From assembly GCA_023418315.1 (NCBI GenBank), contig JAEZZY010000063.1, forward strand, positions 1 to 42,765: 42,765 bases of DNA, in the 5' to 3' direction. Origin of the DNA: Bacteroidota bacterium (lineage in GTDB: Bacteria > Bacteroidota > Bacteroidia > Chitinophagales > Chitinophagaceae). Every line of letters starts with the position of its first letter. Position 1 is the stretch's first letter. The notes under the pieces were generated by a model. It had not been told where the DNA came from and made no database searches. It saw nothing but the letters and a program-made list of their open reading frames with translations. This document shows, piece by piece, positions 25,201-34,470 of the stretch. A program made the position numbers and the translations under genes.

Positions 25201-28200
25201 ACTTCTACTTCCGCCTTGCGTGCAGCCATTCTTATGGACGGGCATGACTATATCACGATTGACAGTTTGAATATAGATGTACGCGGAGGCACTTATGGTT
25301 ATGGCATCCACCTTATCAACGATGCCGATAACGATACTATTTCTAATTGCATAATCATCACCGATACATCCAGTACTTCCAGCAATTTTATGGGCATCTG
25401 TCTCAGCGGATCGGCTACATCCTACTCTACTGCGGGAGACAACAACAACACCGTGATAGAGGGAAACACCGTCATCGGCGGATACTACGGTATCATCTCA
25501 TACGGCAGCTCATCGGAAATTGCTATGAACAATATCATCCGGAACAATACCATTCAAGAAACACATTATGATGGTATTTACCTATATTACAGCTCCAATT
25601 TTACCATCAGTGGCAATGATATTTCGCGCCCGCAACGCAGCTCTCAGGTAACTTGCGCCGGAATCTCCCTGAGCACTTGCTCTGGTGGTGGTTTTATAGA
25701 CGCTAATAAAATACACAACTTGAGAGGAGGCGACCCTACGAGTACGGTAGATTGCTACGGCATAGAGCTATCCAGCAGCGACGGCACATCTACCACACCG
25801 TTTATCGTTTCCAACAACCTGATCTACAACATGACCGGAAACGGCGATATCTATGGATTATATAATTCGGGCAGCGATTATGCTCAATACTATTTCAATA
25901 CGATTTCGCTGGATGAAACTTCTTCTACCGCTACCGTAACAACAAAAGGGTTTTATCAGACCACAGCGGCTACGGGCATTGAGTTTAAGAACAACATCAT
26001 CACCATTACCCGTGGCGGCACAGGTGTGAAAACCGGTGTTCATTTCAACACGGCTGCTACCGTAACCAATGGGGTGGTTGTAGATAACAACGTTTATTAT
26101 ATCAACAGCGCAGCAGGCACCAATAATATAGGCGGGCAAGCCTCCAGCTACTCCACTACGCTTACTGCCTGGCAAACCTCTTTTTCTCCGGCGCAAGACC
26201 TTGCATCCGTAGAAATTGATCCTCTATATACTGACATGGCTACTCATGATTATACTCCTACAAGAATGGCGATAAATGATATAGGGCTGCCTATACCCAC
26301 CGTTCTAACGGATATTAACGGAGTGGTTCGTTCGATCTCCAATCCTGACCCCGGAGCTTATGAATGGGCGCCTCCACCTTGTGTTACGCCGCCTACAGCC
26401 GGTACCGTATCTGCGGATAATGATACGTTGTGCCTGGGTAGCACGGTTACACTAAGCCTTACCGGAAGCTCCTCAGGAAGCGGACAGACCTATGTATGGG
26501 AATCCGCCCCTTCTCTTGCAGGTCCTTATACGGCAGTGAACCCGACACCAGGCGTATCTTCTCTTTATAGCTTTGCGCCTACGGCTTCCGCTTATTACAG
26601 AGCAGCAGTTACCTGCAATGCGAATACTGCGTATTCCGATACGGTATTCATCATGGTGCGCACACCACTGGCAGGAAATACCTATACCGTAGATCCTTCC
26701 TTACCTGCGAGCAGCACCAACTTCCTTTCCCTACAAGAAGCAGTAGATGCCATGAGCTGTGGTATTACCGGACCTGTGGTGATTAATGTGGCTTCCGGCA
26801 GCGGGCCTTATCTGAATCAGCAACTGGTATTCCCTCCTACCTTAGTTACTTCCTCTACCAATACCATCACCATCAACGGAAACGGCGCTACCTTGGTTTC
26901 TAACTGTCAGGATGCGAACCAACGAGCAGCCGTTGCATTCTATGGTACGGATTATGTAACGATAAACGATCTGGTGATTGACGCTTCTACAGGCGCCTAC
27001 AACTGGGGGATATTCTTTACACAAGGAGCCGATTATAATAAAATAGCCAATTGTACCATCATCTCCAGCAAAACCGCCACTTCTTCGGCACTAGCCGGCG
27101 GCATTGTTTTCAGCGCCTCCAATACGGCTGCGGCAGGGCAAGGGAATAACGGAAACTTCGACACCTTTATCAATAACACCATCATTGGCGGCTACTATGG
27201 TCTTGCCATATATGGTGCGTCAGCTACCCCTTCACAAGGTCATGTGATTGCCAATAATATCTCTCAGGATGCCTATGCTTATAATATCTTGGTGGTGTAT
27301 AATGACGGAACGGTTATAAGAGGAAATGATATATCAAGACCTACACGGACCAACACAACCACCTTTGCCGGTATTTATGTAAACAACCCGAGCACCAATG
27401 TGGTAGTGGAAAACAATAAGATTCACAACATTGCCGACAAAATATCCAGCACTTCCACTGCTTACGGTATTTGGTTCGGTTCGGCAGACGGCACTTCCAC
27501 AGCGCCTAACATCGCAAGGAACAATATCATCTACAACATGAACAGCCAAGGCACTCAGTATGGTATCTATAACAGTGGCTCCGACTATAGTTATATCTAC
27601 AACAACAGTATCTCATTGGATGATAACAGTTATACCGGAAGTTCCAATACAGTGGGTTTCTATCAAACAACACTTGCATCCGGCATAGAGTTGAAAAACA
27701 ATATCATCAATGTTACCAGAACGACTACTGGTACAAATATCGGGATACATATCAATACCACTACGACGACCTTCACATCCGACTATAACGATGTATATGT
27801 TGCGGCTGCGGCTACCAACGAATTTGGTCGTATCGGAACCACTACAGCGGGAACGGCTTATCCTACCATAAGCTCTTGGAAAACCGGTCTCACTCAGGAT
27901 ATGTCATCCGATTCATTGAATCCTTATTATACCAACACGCTTATAGGAGACCTTACCCCTACCAATCCGTTGCTGGATAATAGAGGTACTCCTTTAGCCA
28001 TGGTTGCTACCGACATTCTGAACAATACGAGAAATGCAGTAACACCGGATATGGGGGCGTATGAATTTGCAGCGCCCGTTTGCCCTCCGCCGGCACAAGT
28101 ATCCGCCACCAATATACACAGCACTACAGCCGATATAAGCTGGGCTTATGTAAACAATACAGCGCCTTCACTGGGTTATGAATATTACTACAGCACCGCC

Positions 28201-29877
28201 AGCGCTACGCCTGCTTCTAACGTTACCCCTTCGGGCTTTGGTGCCTCCGGCAATACAGCCAACCTGTCCGGGCTAACCGGCGGTACGCTCTACTACGTAT
28301 GGGTAAGAAGCATCTGCTCCGCTGCCGATACCAGTGCATGGTCGCAGCCTGCTACCTTACGAACAAGACCGGTAAACGACAGCGCCATCAACGCCATCTT
28401 GCTGACTGTAGGCACTACCGTATGTAATGGCATCAATTACAACGGCGATGTAGGCGGCGCTACACTGGAGCTCAATGAACCGACCATCAGTTGCGAACAA
28501 ACCGTAGGCACTTCTACTTCCGTTTGGTATAAGTTTGATGCTCCGGCTTCCGGTATGGTACGCATCTCTACCGACCATGCGGTTTCCTCCGCTTATGACT
28601 CTCTGATTGATTCTAAAATCGGTATTTATAGCGTAACCGATTCCAGCGATTTCACCACCTACCAGATTGTGGGATGTGATGAAGACAACGGTATCGTTTC
28701 CGACGGTTATAGGAGCGTGGTTTATCTTGCAGATTTAACGCCGAATAGCAGGTATTATATCAAAGTAGATAAAAACAACCCTGCCAATCCGGATGCTGCC
28801 TTCTGTATAGATGTAATGCCTATGACTTCTTCCATGATCTCATCCAATGACAACTGTGGCGGCACAGGCTATATGAATAATGGCGCCGATCTGCACAACG
28901 GACAACAGGCATGGGTAAGTAAAGTAGATGATATGGGCTTGCTGATTTATAACATGAAAACAAATAGCAACGCTGCATTGGGAGATATGCCGGATAAATT
29001 CTACAAACATACGGGCGCCGCACGTACCTACAACGGCTCACCGTACCTGAACAGGAACTATGAGATTACGGCTCAAAACGCACCTACCGCTCCTATCACC
29101 TTACAGTTCTTCTTCACAGATGCCGATTTCCTTGCCCTACAAACGGCAAAACCCGGCATCACCATGGCAGATATCCATGTTACACGGCTGTCAGCCGCCG
29201 TTTGCTCCGATACCTTTAACCCTACCGGCCATACCGCCAGCCTGCTGACCCAGCTTGCCAACGGCGTCGGTACCAATGGTGTAAGATATATCAATGTAAG
29301 CACTCCGGGTTTCTCTTCTTTCTTCATCCATGCCGACAACTATCCGCTGCTCATCCGCCTGCAAAATATTACTGCGGTCAATAGGGGTGATCATAACCGG
29401 ATAGACTGGAACACTTCGTCAGAAGAAACAGGCGACCGCTTTGAACTGGAACGCAGCCTGGATGGAAAGGTATTTACCAAAATAGCAGACATACAAGCCA
29501 AAGGCGAAGCAACTCACTACAGCTATCTGGATAAAGATGCCAGAAACGGAGTGAATTATTACCGCCTTAAAATGTATGACCTTGCCGACCGTTTTGAATA
29601 CAGCGCAATTGTAAAAGCTACGGTAAATGGCAAAGGCAGCTTCGCTATAGATGCTTATCCTAATCCGGTAAACGGCAACCTGACCGTGAGCGTTACCGGC
29701 ATTCAAGGTACGAATGCAATGGTGCAGATACTGGATGTTACGGGCAAAGTACTCCGCACCGTATCTATGAACGGAAACGCCGAAACCATCAACATGTCTT
29801 CACTGGCAAGCGGTGTGTATCTCATTAAATATACCGATGACCTGCATAGTGAGACTATACGAGTAACAAAAGAATGA
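22291..29877 (+). CDS. Giant T9SS-secreted modular beta-helix/Ig-like surface protein
   Basis: This 2528-residue protein has a signal peptide ending G-A-G-A-Q. A ~210-residue N-terminal beta domain follows, then three tandem modules of about 565 residues. Each module is an Ig-like domain with two Cys (starting near 232, 797 and 1363) followed by a right-handed parallel beta-helix (starting near 331, 896 and 1464) rich in N-N-I-I and N-T-I turns. After these come an FN3 domain (about 1930-2025), a pre-peptidase-like domain with W-Y-K-F, a further beta region, and a type A sorting domain (A-Y-P-N-P-V, ending L-I-K-Y and I-R-V-T-K-E). T9SS should export and anchor it. A polysaccharide-binding or lyase-like role is possible from the beta-helices, but no catalytic site is recognised; adhesion is equally likely. 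Confidence 0.88.
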   Translation: MKKTITFFLCWMLFMRMDAGAQSYSIVSAPNGGLPPGGYVTSYNTTSGTLLMTGPQSANSWSSVQTLPFPFYFYGNLVTQFKVSGNGVLTFDVNSPILPGANTTIPTSSLPDSSIAFLWDDFSATNSGDAVRTQTFGSSPNQQQWIWYYSYKIGNPAVSFAYFALVLEEGTNNIYIVDHYNGTPLTSGTTVGVQLNATTGVMDVLSPSVMRGSNSTGTTDDDLWTLTPLIPCTTPPNPGTVVASNVTPCPNSAFLLNLQNNSIGSGQSYDWEMSATAPNSFSSVSGSLSAPTYSATAPLSPGVYYFRCKVDCNSNVAYSDTITITVPSQLPGNTYTINAAAPSSSTNFQSFTEASNYIRCGITGPIVINVSPGTYLYDHFWLDSINTNATNTITVNGGGATLIDTATTTDYAVVRLNNTSYVTINNLNIIASGSIAGFGMSITANSDYNTISNCFIQTDSTSTSANFCGIAISGSATDQGSTGSDCDYNTITGNTIIGGSYGLSLVGSTTADVMGNIISNNHFRNFYSRGIYINYADGTLIESNDLTRPGRTNSTTTYGFYLSNCQTTSISKNKIHNLFDSFLTSTSTCYPIYLTVSDAPIGNENIFSNNLIYNINNNQGTIYGIYNNGSDNAKYYHNTVVLDDQTVTTDEDSRGFYETGTVAGLELVNNIFHITRTAIGTTADAGNYGIFLNTATSFVSNNNNFFISGAARNHVGQDGSGSDWQTLLDWQTNTSQDGVSLSVNPTFNNSASGDYTPFNAGLDNMGAPVAGISTDILNAPRNASTPDIGAYEFNVPVCNPSGLIAGTSSASPQLLCAGGSVTFDLIGSSTGAGISFTWQSAPTATGPFTAVSASSSASTFITNVFTSEYYRCEVTCGSTTLYSDTIFVNAIQPLAGNYTINSGAAISATNFQSFADLVSALNCGIAGPVVVDVVPGSGPYNERIEFPTGMVTSATNTLRINGHGNWLIHSTSTSALRAAILMDGHDYITIDSLNIDVRGGTYGYGIHLINDADNDTISNCIIITDTSSTSSNFMGICLSGSATSYSTAGDNNNTVIEGNTVIGGYYGIISYGSSSEIAMNNIIRNNTIQETHYDGIYLYYSSNFTISGNDISRPQRSSQVTCAGISLSTCSGGGFIDANKIHNLRGGDPTSTVDCYGIELSSSDGTSTTPFIVSNNLIYNMTGNGDIYGLYNSGSDYAQYYFNTISLDETSSTATVTTKGFYQTTAATGIEFKNNIITITRGGTGVKTGVHFNTAATVTNGVVVDNNVYYINSAAGTNNIGGQASSYSTTLTAWQTSFSPAQDLASVEIDPLYTDMATHDYTPTRMAINDIGLPIPTVLTDINGVVRSISNPDPGAYEWAPPPCVTPPTAGTVSADNDTLCLGSTVTLSLTGSSSGSGQTYVWESAPSLAGPYTAVNPTPGVSSLYSFAPTASAYYRAAVTCNANTAYSDTVFIMVRTPLAGNTYTVDPSLPASSTNFLSLQEAVDAMSCGITGPVVINVASGSGPYLNQQLVFPPTLVTSSTNTITINGNGATLVSNCQDANQRAAVAFYGTDYVTINDLVIDASTGAYNWGIFFTQGADYNKIANCTIISSKTATSSALAGGIVFSASNTAAAGQGNNGNFDTFINNTIIGGYYGLAIYGASATPSQGHVIANNISQDAYAYNILVVYNDGTVIRGNDISRPTRTNTTTFAGIYVNNPSTNVVVENNKIHNIADKISSTSTAYGIWFGSADGTSTAPNIARNNIIYNMNSQGTQYGIYNSGSDYSYIYNNSISLDDNSYTGSSNTVGFYQTTLASGIELKNNIINVTRTTTGTNIGIHINTTTTTFTSDYNDVYVAAAATNEFGRIGTTTAGTAYPTISSWKTGLTQDMSSDSLNPYYTNTLIGDLTPTNPLLDNRGTPLAMVATDILNNTRNAVTPDMGAYEFAAPVCPPPAQVSATNIHSTTADISWAYVNNTAPSLGYEYYYSTASATPASNVTPSGFGASGNTANLSGLTGGTLYYVWVRSICSAADTSAWSQPATLRTRPVNDSAINAILLTVGTTVCNGINYNGDVGGATLELNEPTISCEQTVGTSTSVWYKFDAPASGMVRISTDHAVSSAYDSLIDSKIGIYSVTDSSDFTTYQIVGCDEDNGIVSDGYRSVVYLADLTPNSRYYIKVDKNNPANPDAAFCIDVMPMTSSMISSNDNCGGTGYMNNGADLHNGQQAWVSKVDDMGLLIYNMKTNSNAALGDMPDKFYKHTGAARTYNGSPYLNRNYEITAQNAPTAPITLQFFFTDADFLALQTAKPGITMADIHVTRLSAAVCSDTFNPTGHTASLLTQLANGVGTNGVRYINVSTPGFSSFFIHADNYPLLIRLQNITAVNRGDHNRIDWNTSSEETGDRFELERSLDGKVFTKIADIQAKGEATHYSYLDKDARNGVNYYRLKMYDLADRFEYSAIVKATVNGKGSFAIDAYPNPVNGNLTVSVTGIQGTNAMVQILDVTGKVLRTVSMNGNAETINMSSLASGVYLIKYTDDLHSETIRVTKE

Positions 29878-29897
29878 TCCACAAGATCATACTGAAT

Positions 29898-29928
29898 AAA
29901 AAAGACCGCTATATAGCGGTCTTTTTTT
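29898..29928 (+). terminator. Intrinsic terminator after the giant secreted protein
   Basis: AAAAAAGACCGCTATA pairs with TATAGCGGTCTTTTTT across a perfect inverted repeat centred at about 29911, followed by T-rich sequence. It starts 20 bp after the stop. Confidence 0.88.
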
Positions 29929-30052
29929 ATGAATGAATCCAAAAAATTTCCGGTTACTGAAATATACTAACGATATTTTTCGGATATTCGCCGGAACGGC
30001 ATGCACAAATTACTTTATGCTTTCCGTTACAGATTTTTTTCATAGGGTTTAG

Positions 30053-30084
30053 TCCGGCGGTTTTCTAACCGCCGGAGTTGTTTT
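30053..30084 (+). terminator. Strong hairpin in the 345-bp gap before ddl
   Basis: TCCGGCGGTT (30053-30062) pairs perfectly with AACCGCCGGA (30067-30076) around a 4-nt loop, followed by GTTGTTTT. It is terminator-like, but a terminator already exists at 29898, so it may be a second terminator or a repeat element. The rest of 29929-30222 holds no gene. Confidence 0.55.
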
Positions 30085-30188
30085 AAAAATTCACCAGCCG
30101 CGCCTCTATTCTAAGGATATGTTTCTACTCCCTTTCTGAAGCAGAAGCCGCGACAACATATTTTTTCCTATAAAGCTGATTTAAAATT

Positions 30189-30196
30189 TATCTTTG
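30189..30196 (+). promoter_or_regulatory. Bacteroidota-type promoter element for the ddl operon
   Basis: TATCTTTG matches TAnnTTTG exactly and lies 26 bp before the ddl ATG. Confidence 0.6.
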
Positions 30197-30222
30197 AAAC
30201 CTTTATTTTCTGAAGCAAAACC

Positions 30223-31221
30223 ATGAAAAAAAATATTGCCTTATTTGCGGGCGGCTATTCGGGAGAATATGCCATCTCTCTACAAACCGCACAAACCATA
30301 GAGAACAACCTTGACCCCGAAAAATACGCTACCTATAAAATAATCGTTACCCGCGAAGATTGGATACACGAAACCCCAAAAGGTGAAAAAATAGCTGTGG
30401 ATAAAAACGATTTCAGCCTGACGATAAACGGTCATAAGATCCGTTTCGACTGCGTTTTTATAGCCATCCACGGCAGTCCCGGTGAAGACGGCAGGATGCA
30501 GGGCTATCTGGATATGCTGGGCATTCCCTATACCTCATGCAATGCCATCGTATCTGCACTTACCTTCAACAAAAGCTACTGCAACAAAGTGGTAAAAGAC
30601 ATGAATACGGTGAATATAGCCAACTCCGTACACCTCATAAAAGGAGAGCCTTATTCGGTAGGAAGCATTCTGGATAAAATGAAATTCCCCTTGTTTGTAA
30701 AACCGAATGAAAGCGGATCCAGCCTGGGTGTGAGTAAGGTAAAATCCGTAGAAACACTTTTGCCGGCTATCGAAAAAGCGTTTAAAGAAGACAATCAGGT
30801 GCTGATAGAAGAATTTATAGAAGGACGTGAGCTCACCATTGGCATCTACCGTATCGGCTCGGTAGTACATACCCTACCCCCTACGGAAATCGTCAGCAAA
30901 AATGAATTTTTTGATTATGAAGCCAAATACACCCCCGGCGTTACCAACGAAATCACACCCGCACCTATAGATGACACCGTGCTGGAGGATTTGAAAACAA
31001 AAGCAATCAGTACCTATCGCCACCTCAACTGCCGCGGAGTGGTACGTATGGATTTCATCTTACAAAAAGGCAGCAACAAACTGTATTTTCTGGAAGTGAA
31101 CACCATGCCGGGACAAAGTGAAAACAGCATTGTGCCCCAGCAGGTAAGAGCTGCCGGCATGAGCCTTCGCGACTTTTACGGCTCTATACTCGACGATTGT
31201 TTTCAAAACAATTCACAATAA
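30223..31221 (+). CDS. ddl: D-alanine--D-alanine ligase
   Basis: This 332-residue cytosolic ATP-grasp enzyme makes the D-Ala-D-Ala dipeptide for peptidoglycan precursors. It shows the N-terminal G-G-Y-S-G-E-Y-A-I-S loop, H-G-S-P-G-E-D-G-R-M-Q-G, the Gly-rich E-S-G-S-S-L-G-V-S-K-V ATP loop, and E-V-N-T-M-P-G-Q-S-E-N-S metal-binding end. Length is normal. It starts an operon of four genes: a PASTA protein 36 bp later, then a T9SS cargo protein and a rhodanese. Confidence 0.95.
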   Translation: MKKNIALFAGGYSGEYAISLQTAQTIENNLDPEKYATYKIIVTREDWIHETPKGEKIAVDKNDFSLTINGHKIRFDCVFIAIHGSPGEDGRMQGYLDMLGIPYTSCNAIVSALTFNKSYCNKVVKDMNTVNIANSVHLIKGEPYSVGSILDKMKFPLFVKPNESGSSLGVSKVKSVETLLPAIEKAFKEDNQVLIEEFIEGRELTIGIYRIGSVVHTLPPTEIVSKNEFFDYEAKYTPGVTNEITPAPIDDTVLEDLKTKAISTYRHLNCRGVVRMDFILQKGSNKLYFLEVNTMPGQSENSIVPQQVRAAGMSLRDFYGSILDDCFQNNSQ

Positions 31222-31257
31222 TATTATTACATTGCGTATCGCTTTGCTGCAAGCATT

Positions 31258-32100
31258 ATGAACGAGAAACTAAAAAATTCTTTTTTATTCAACCTGTTAG
31301 TAATCCTTTTGCTTTGCGTAGGATGTTACTACCTGTTCTTTGCCAGCCTGGGATATATTACCCATCACTCCAGCGAAATAAAAGTACCGGATGTAACGGG
31401 AAAACCCCTGAAAACCGCACAAACGCATCTGGAAAAAATGGGATTTGAAGTGGATACGGACTCTTCTTACGACCCCGATAAAAAACCTTTTGTGGTGCTT
31501 AGGCAATCGCCGGAAATCAATGCCATCGTAAAAATCGGACGAACTATATTCCTGACGGTCAATAAAGCATTGCCTCCCTTGGCTCCTATGCCTAAGCTAC
31601 AAGACCTTTCCTACCGCAGCGCCGTGATGATTTTAAAAAGCAGCCGCTTCGTGCTGGGCGACACCATTCAGAAACCCAATTATGCCAATGGCGCCGTGCT
31701 GGACCAGCTTTACAACGGCAGGCATGTAGCCCCGGGCGATATGATCCCGCAGGGCAGCCGTATAGACCTTGTGGTAGGCATCGGTTTCGGAAATGCGGAA
31801 ATTAATGTACCCGACGTAATCGGTATGACTGCTGAAGAAGGTATTGCTATCCTTAGCGGCAACGGGCTCATTCCCATCACTATTTACGACGGCGAAATTA
31901 CTGACTCCGCTACAGCCATTATCTATAGCCAATCGCCCGCCCCCTATAACGAACTGAGCTCGCAGAACAAAATAAAAGAAGGAGATGTGATGGATATTCG
32001 CATCCGGCAAAGCCCTACAGAGGAAGAAATGGAAAACAATAGAAGACCGGCTAAAACCGTTATGGATGAAAACGAGCCGGATTATCCCAATGTACAATGA
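31258..32100 (+). CDS. Membrane-anchored PASTA-domain protein
   Basis: This 280-residue protein has a short cytosolic start and one membrane span at about 11-34. Three PASTA domains follow (about 40-107, 112-180 and 183-255), each beginning with a V-P-D-V-G-like segment, then a charged tail. PASTA domains bind uncross-linked peptidoglycan. There is no kinase or transpeptidase domain, so it is a stand-alone PASTA protein. Placement directly after ddl links it to cell-wall synthesis. Its TGA overlaps the next ATG by four bases (ATGA), so translation is coupled. Whether it scaffolds wall enzymes or senses muropeptides is not known. Confidence 0.9.
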   Translation: MNEKLKNSFLFNLLVILLLCVGCYYLFFASLGYITHHSSEIKVPDVTGKPLKTAQTHLEKMGFEVDTDSSYDPDKKPFVVLRQSPEINAIVKIGRTIFLTVNKALPPLAPMPKLQDLSYRSAVMILKSSRFVLGDTIQKPNYANGAVLDQLYNGRHVAPGDMIPQGSRIDLVVGIGFGNAEINVPDVIGMTAEEGIAILSGNGLIPITIYDGEITDSATAIIYSQSPAPYNELSSQNKIKEGDVMDIRIRQSPTEEEMENNRRPAKTVMDENEPDYPNVQ

Positions 32101-33923
32101 TTAAAAACCTTATAACGCTTAGTCTTTTTTCTGTTCTTTTTCTTCCTGTAAAGGCGCAGGTATTCCTTGCTCCATTAGACCATAATGTGCAATCTTACCA
32201 CCCTGCACCTCCAAAAAATACGGTATCGAAAACGACTGCGAATACCCTTCCTTTTTTTGAAGATTTTACGGACGAAGGCATTTTCCCGGATGCAGCTAAA
32301 TGGACCGGAAATACGGTATATATCAATAACACTATGGGCGTGAATGTCATCAGCCGGGGCGTGGCCACGATGGACGCGTTGAATGCCAAAGGCGGCCCCT
32401 ATGATTCATCCAATGCCTTTGCCTTATTATATGCCGACAGCCTCACCAGCCTTCCTTTTGACCTGAGCATTTTTACCCCGGCCGACAGCCTATACCTCAG
32501 CTTTTTTTATCAACCGCAGGGAAACGGATTTCCGCCGGAAGCACAGGATTCGCTTATGCTCTTCCTCAAAAGCAGCAACGGATGGAAGCAGGTATGGCGC
32601 AAAGAAGGAACACCGCTACACCCTTTTACCCAAATAATGATACCTATAAACGATGCTCTTTATTTTCATAACGATTTTCAATTTCGCTTTGTAAATAAAG
32701 CCTCTATGAATACCAGCGACGATGTGTGGAATATAGACTATATACGCTTTGCCGCCAACCGCACAATGTATGATACGGCGATAGAAGATATAGCAACTAC
32801 AGCGCCGCCTTCCGGGCTTCTCCTTGATTATACGGCTATGCCCTACCGCCATTTTATAGCCGATATAAACGGAGAAGCGCTCACACAGCATTCCTTTAAT
32901 GTACGAAACAATACCAACGGCAATCAGTCGCTCACCACCGGCTATCATGCCCGCGAAGCCCTTACCAACACCCCGCTTTTTTCAGGTGCGCCTGCGTTCA
33001 ATACTATTGCTCCCTATGCAAATCAGACCTACCAGTATCCGCTTTATACTATTAATTTTTCGGCAGGTGCTTATGATAAGGTTGTTTTTGAACACACCTA
33101 TTACGCATCAAGAGGAAGCGCAGAGCCAAAAGCCAATGATACCGTTCTGCAAAACCAGGTTTTTGACAACTACCTTGCCTATGACGATGGCACGGCGGAG
33201 AAAAGTATTTTCCTAAAACAATTTACGACCCTACCCGCAAAACTCGCTATTGAATACCATCTCAACCAGCCCGATACGCTGCGCGGAGTAGCCCTATACT
33301 TCGGCAGACAAGTGCCGCTGGCAACCGGAAAATTTTTTACGATTCAAATATATAAAGACATTGCAGTAAACGGAGGCAGCGATAATTTGCTCTATGAAGA
33401 ACAACTATTGTTCCCCTCCTATGCAGACACCATCCAAAAATATTGGGTCTATAAATTAGCCACACCGCAGGCATTGCCTACAGGCGCTTTTTTTGTAAGC
33501 ATCATGCAGCCCGCCTCCAGTGGCAGCGACAGCCTTTATTATGGTTTTGACGTAAACCGCATAGGCAGCAATCATGCCTACTATAATGTGCTGGATGTAT
33601 GGCAAAGCGTGATGGAAAGCGGTGCGGTAATGATAAGACCTATACTTGGCGCAGACATCACCGCCACAACCGCAAATGACGTGGCAAAAGAAAACGAATG
33701 GAAAATATACCCCAACCCTGTCGAAGACAAACTCCATATCGAAACCTCCTCAACAAAAAATATACAATTTGAAATAACAGATGTACAGGGAAGAAAACTC
33801 ATGCAGGGAATGCTTTCCGGCACCCGCCCTTTATCCGTTGCCCATCTGTTACCGGGCATGTATTTCATACGTATCTTTAAAGAAGAACGCTACCATAGCG
33901 TCCGAAAATTCATTAAACAATAA
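32097..33923 (+). CDS. T9SS-secreted protein with type A C-terminal sorting domain
   Basis: This 608-residue protein has a signal peptide ending P-V-K-A-Q. A long beta-rich region follows, with a jelly-roll-like section near 50-220 (F-F-E-D-F-T-D-E-G-I-F-P, as in MAM or concanavalin-like folds). It ends with a type A sorting domain (I-Y-P-N-P-V-E-D-K-L-H, then G-M-Y-F-I-R-I-F). It should be exported by T9SS and attached to or released from the cell surface. No enzyme site is recognised. It is translationally coupled to the PASTA gene and followed 2 bp later by the rhodanese gene. Confidence 0.88.
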   Translation: MIKNLITLSLFSVLFLPVKAQVFLAPLDHNVQSYHPAPPKNTVSKTTANTLPFFEDFTDEGIFPDAAKWTGNTVYINNTMGVNVISRGVATMDALNAKGGPYDSSNAFALLYADSLTSLPFDLSIFTPADSLYLSFFYQPQGNGFPPEAQDSLMLFLKSSNGWKQVWRKEGTPLHPFTQIMIPINDALYFHNDFQFRFVNKASMNTSDDVWNIDYIRFAANRTMYDTAIEDIATTAPPSGLLLDYTAMPYRHFIADINGEALTQHSFNVRNNTNGNQSLTTGYHAREALTNTPLFSGAPAFNTIAPYANQTYQYPLYTINFSAGAYDKVVFEHTYYASRGSAEPKANDTVLQNQVFDNYLAYDDGTAEKSIFLKQFTTLPAKLAIEYHLNQPDTLRGVALYFGRQVPLATGKFFTIQIYKDIAVNGGSDNLLYEEQLLFPSYADTIQKYWVYKLATPQALPTGAFFVSIMQPASSGSDSLYYGFDVNRIGSNHAYYNVLDVWQSVMESGAVMIRPILGADITATTANDVAKENEWKIYPNPVEDKLHIETSSTKNIQFEITDVQGRKLMQGMLSGTRPLSVAHLLPGMYFIRIFKEERYHSVRKFIKQ

Positions 33924-33925
33924 CT

Positions 33926-34234
33926 ATGCAAGAGATAACCGTAGTCGAACTAAAAAAACGCCTTGACACAGGCGAAGCCTTACACCTTATAGACGTGCGC
34001 GAACCCGATGAATATACAGAGTATAATATAGGCGCAAAATTGATTCCCTTAGGGCAGATCATGTCCATGCAACTGGATGAACTGGAAGATCTGCAAGAAG
34101 AAGAAATCATCATCCATTGCCGCTCCGGAAAAAGAAGTTTGCAAGCTTGTTTATTTCTGGAAACAATGGGTTATACGAATGTAAAAAATGTTACGGGCGG
34201 CATTTTAGCTTGGCAGGAACTAACGGACAAATAA
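33926..34234 (+). CDS. Single-domain rhodanese-like sulfurtransferase
   Basis: This 102-residue cytosolic protein is one rhodanese domain: L-I-D-V-R-E-P-D-E-Y near 21-30 and an active-site loop H-C65-R-S-G-K-R-S with the persulfide-forming cysteine, then G-Y-T-N-V-K-N-V-T-G-G-I. Such proteins move sulfane sulfur to acceptors. No sulfur-use gene is next to it; it is the last gene of the ddl operon, 2 bp after the T9SS cargo gene. The reason for this grouping is unclear. 34235-34384 after it shows no gene and no clear terminator. Confidence 0.9.
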   Translation: MQEITVVELKKRLDTGEALHLIDVREPDEYTEYNIGAKLIPLGQIMSMQLDELEDLQEEEIIIHCRSGKRSLQACLFLETMGYTNVKNVTGGILAWQELTDK

Positions 34235-34384
34235 TACCAACCGCATACTATGAGACGATGATGTTATCTGTTTATATTAAAAAACCAAAACAAGTAAATG
34301 GTCTGTTTGCGCTTACAGACAGCTTCTTTCTATACAACGATTCTTTATTCTGAATCTTGTTTTTTGTTCCATGCCATATTTTCT

Positions 34385-34392
34385 TATTTTCG
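34385..34392 (+). promoter_or_regulatory. Candidate promoter element for rny
   Basis: TATTTTCG differs from TAnnTTTG by one base and lies 78 bp before ATG 34471. Confidence 0.35.
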
Positions 34393-34470
34393 CGCGTTAT
34401 ACCATGCCCTTAAATTTTTTAGAAACAACGGAAATGGATATTATTTTAAGCATTAAAGTTTTAACAAATC

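Noticed and set aside
22291..29877. Polysaccharide lyase or glycosidase
   Set aside because: Beta-helices are present but no catalytic residue pattern could be recognised, so no enzyme name is given.
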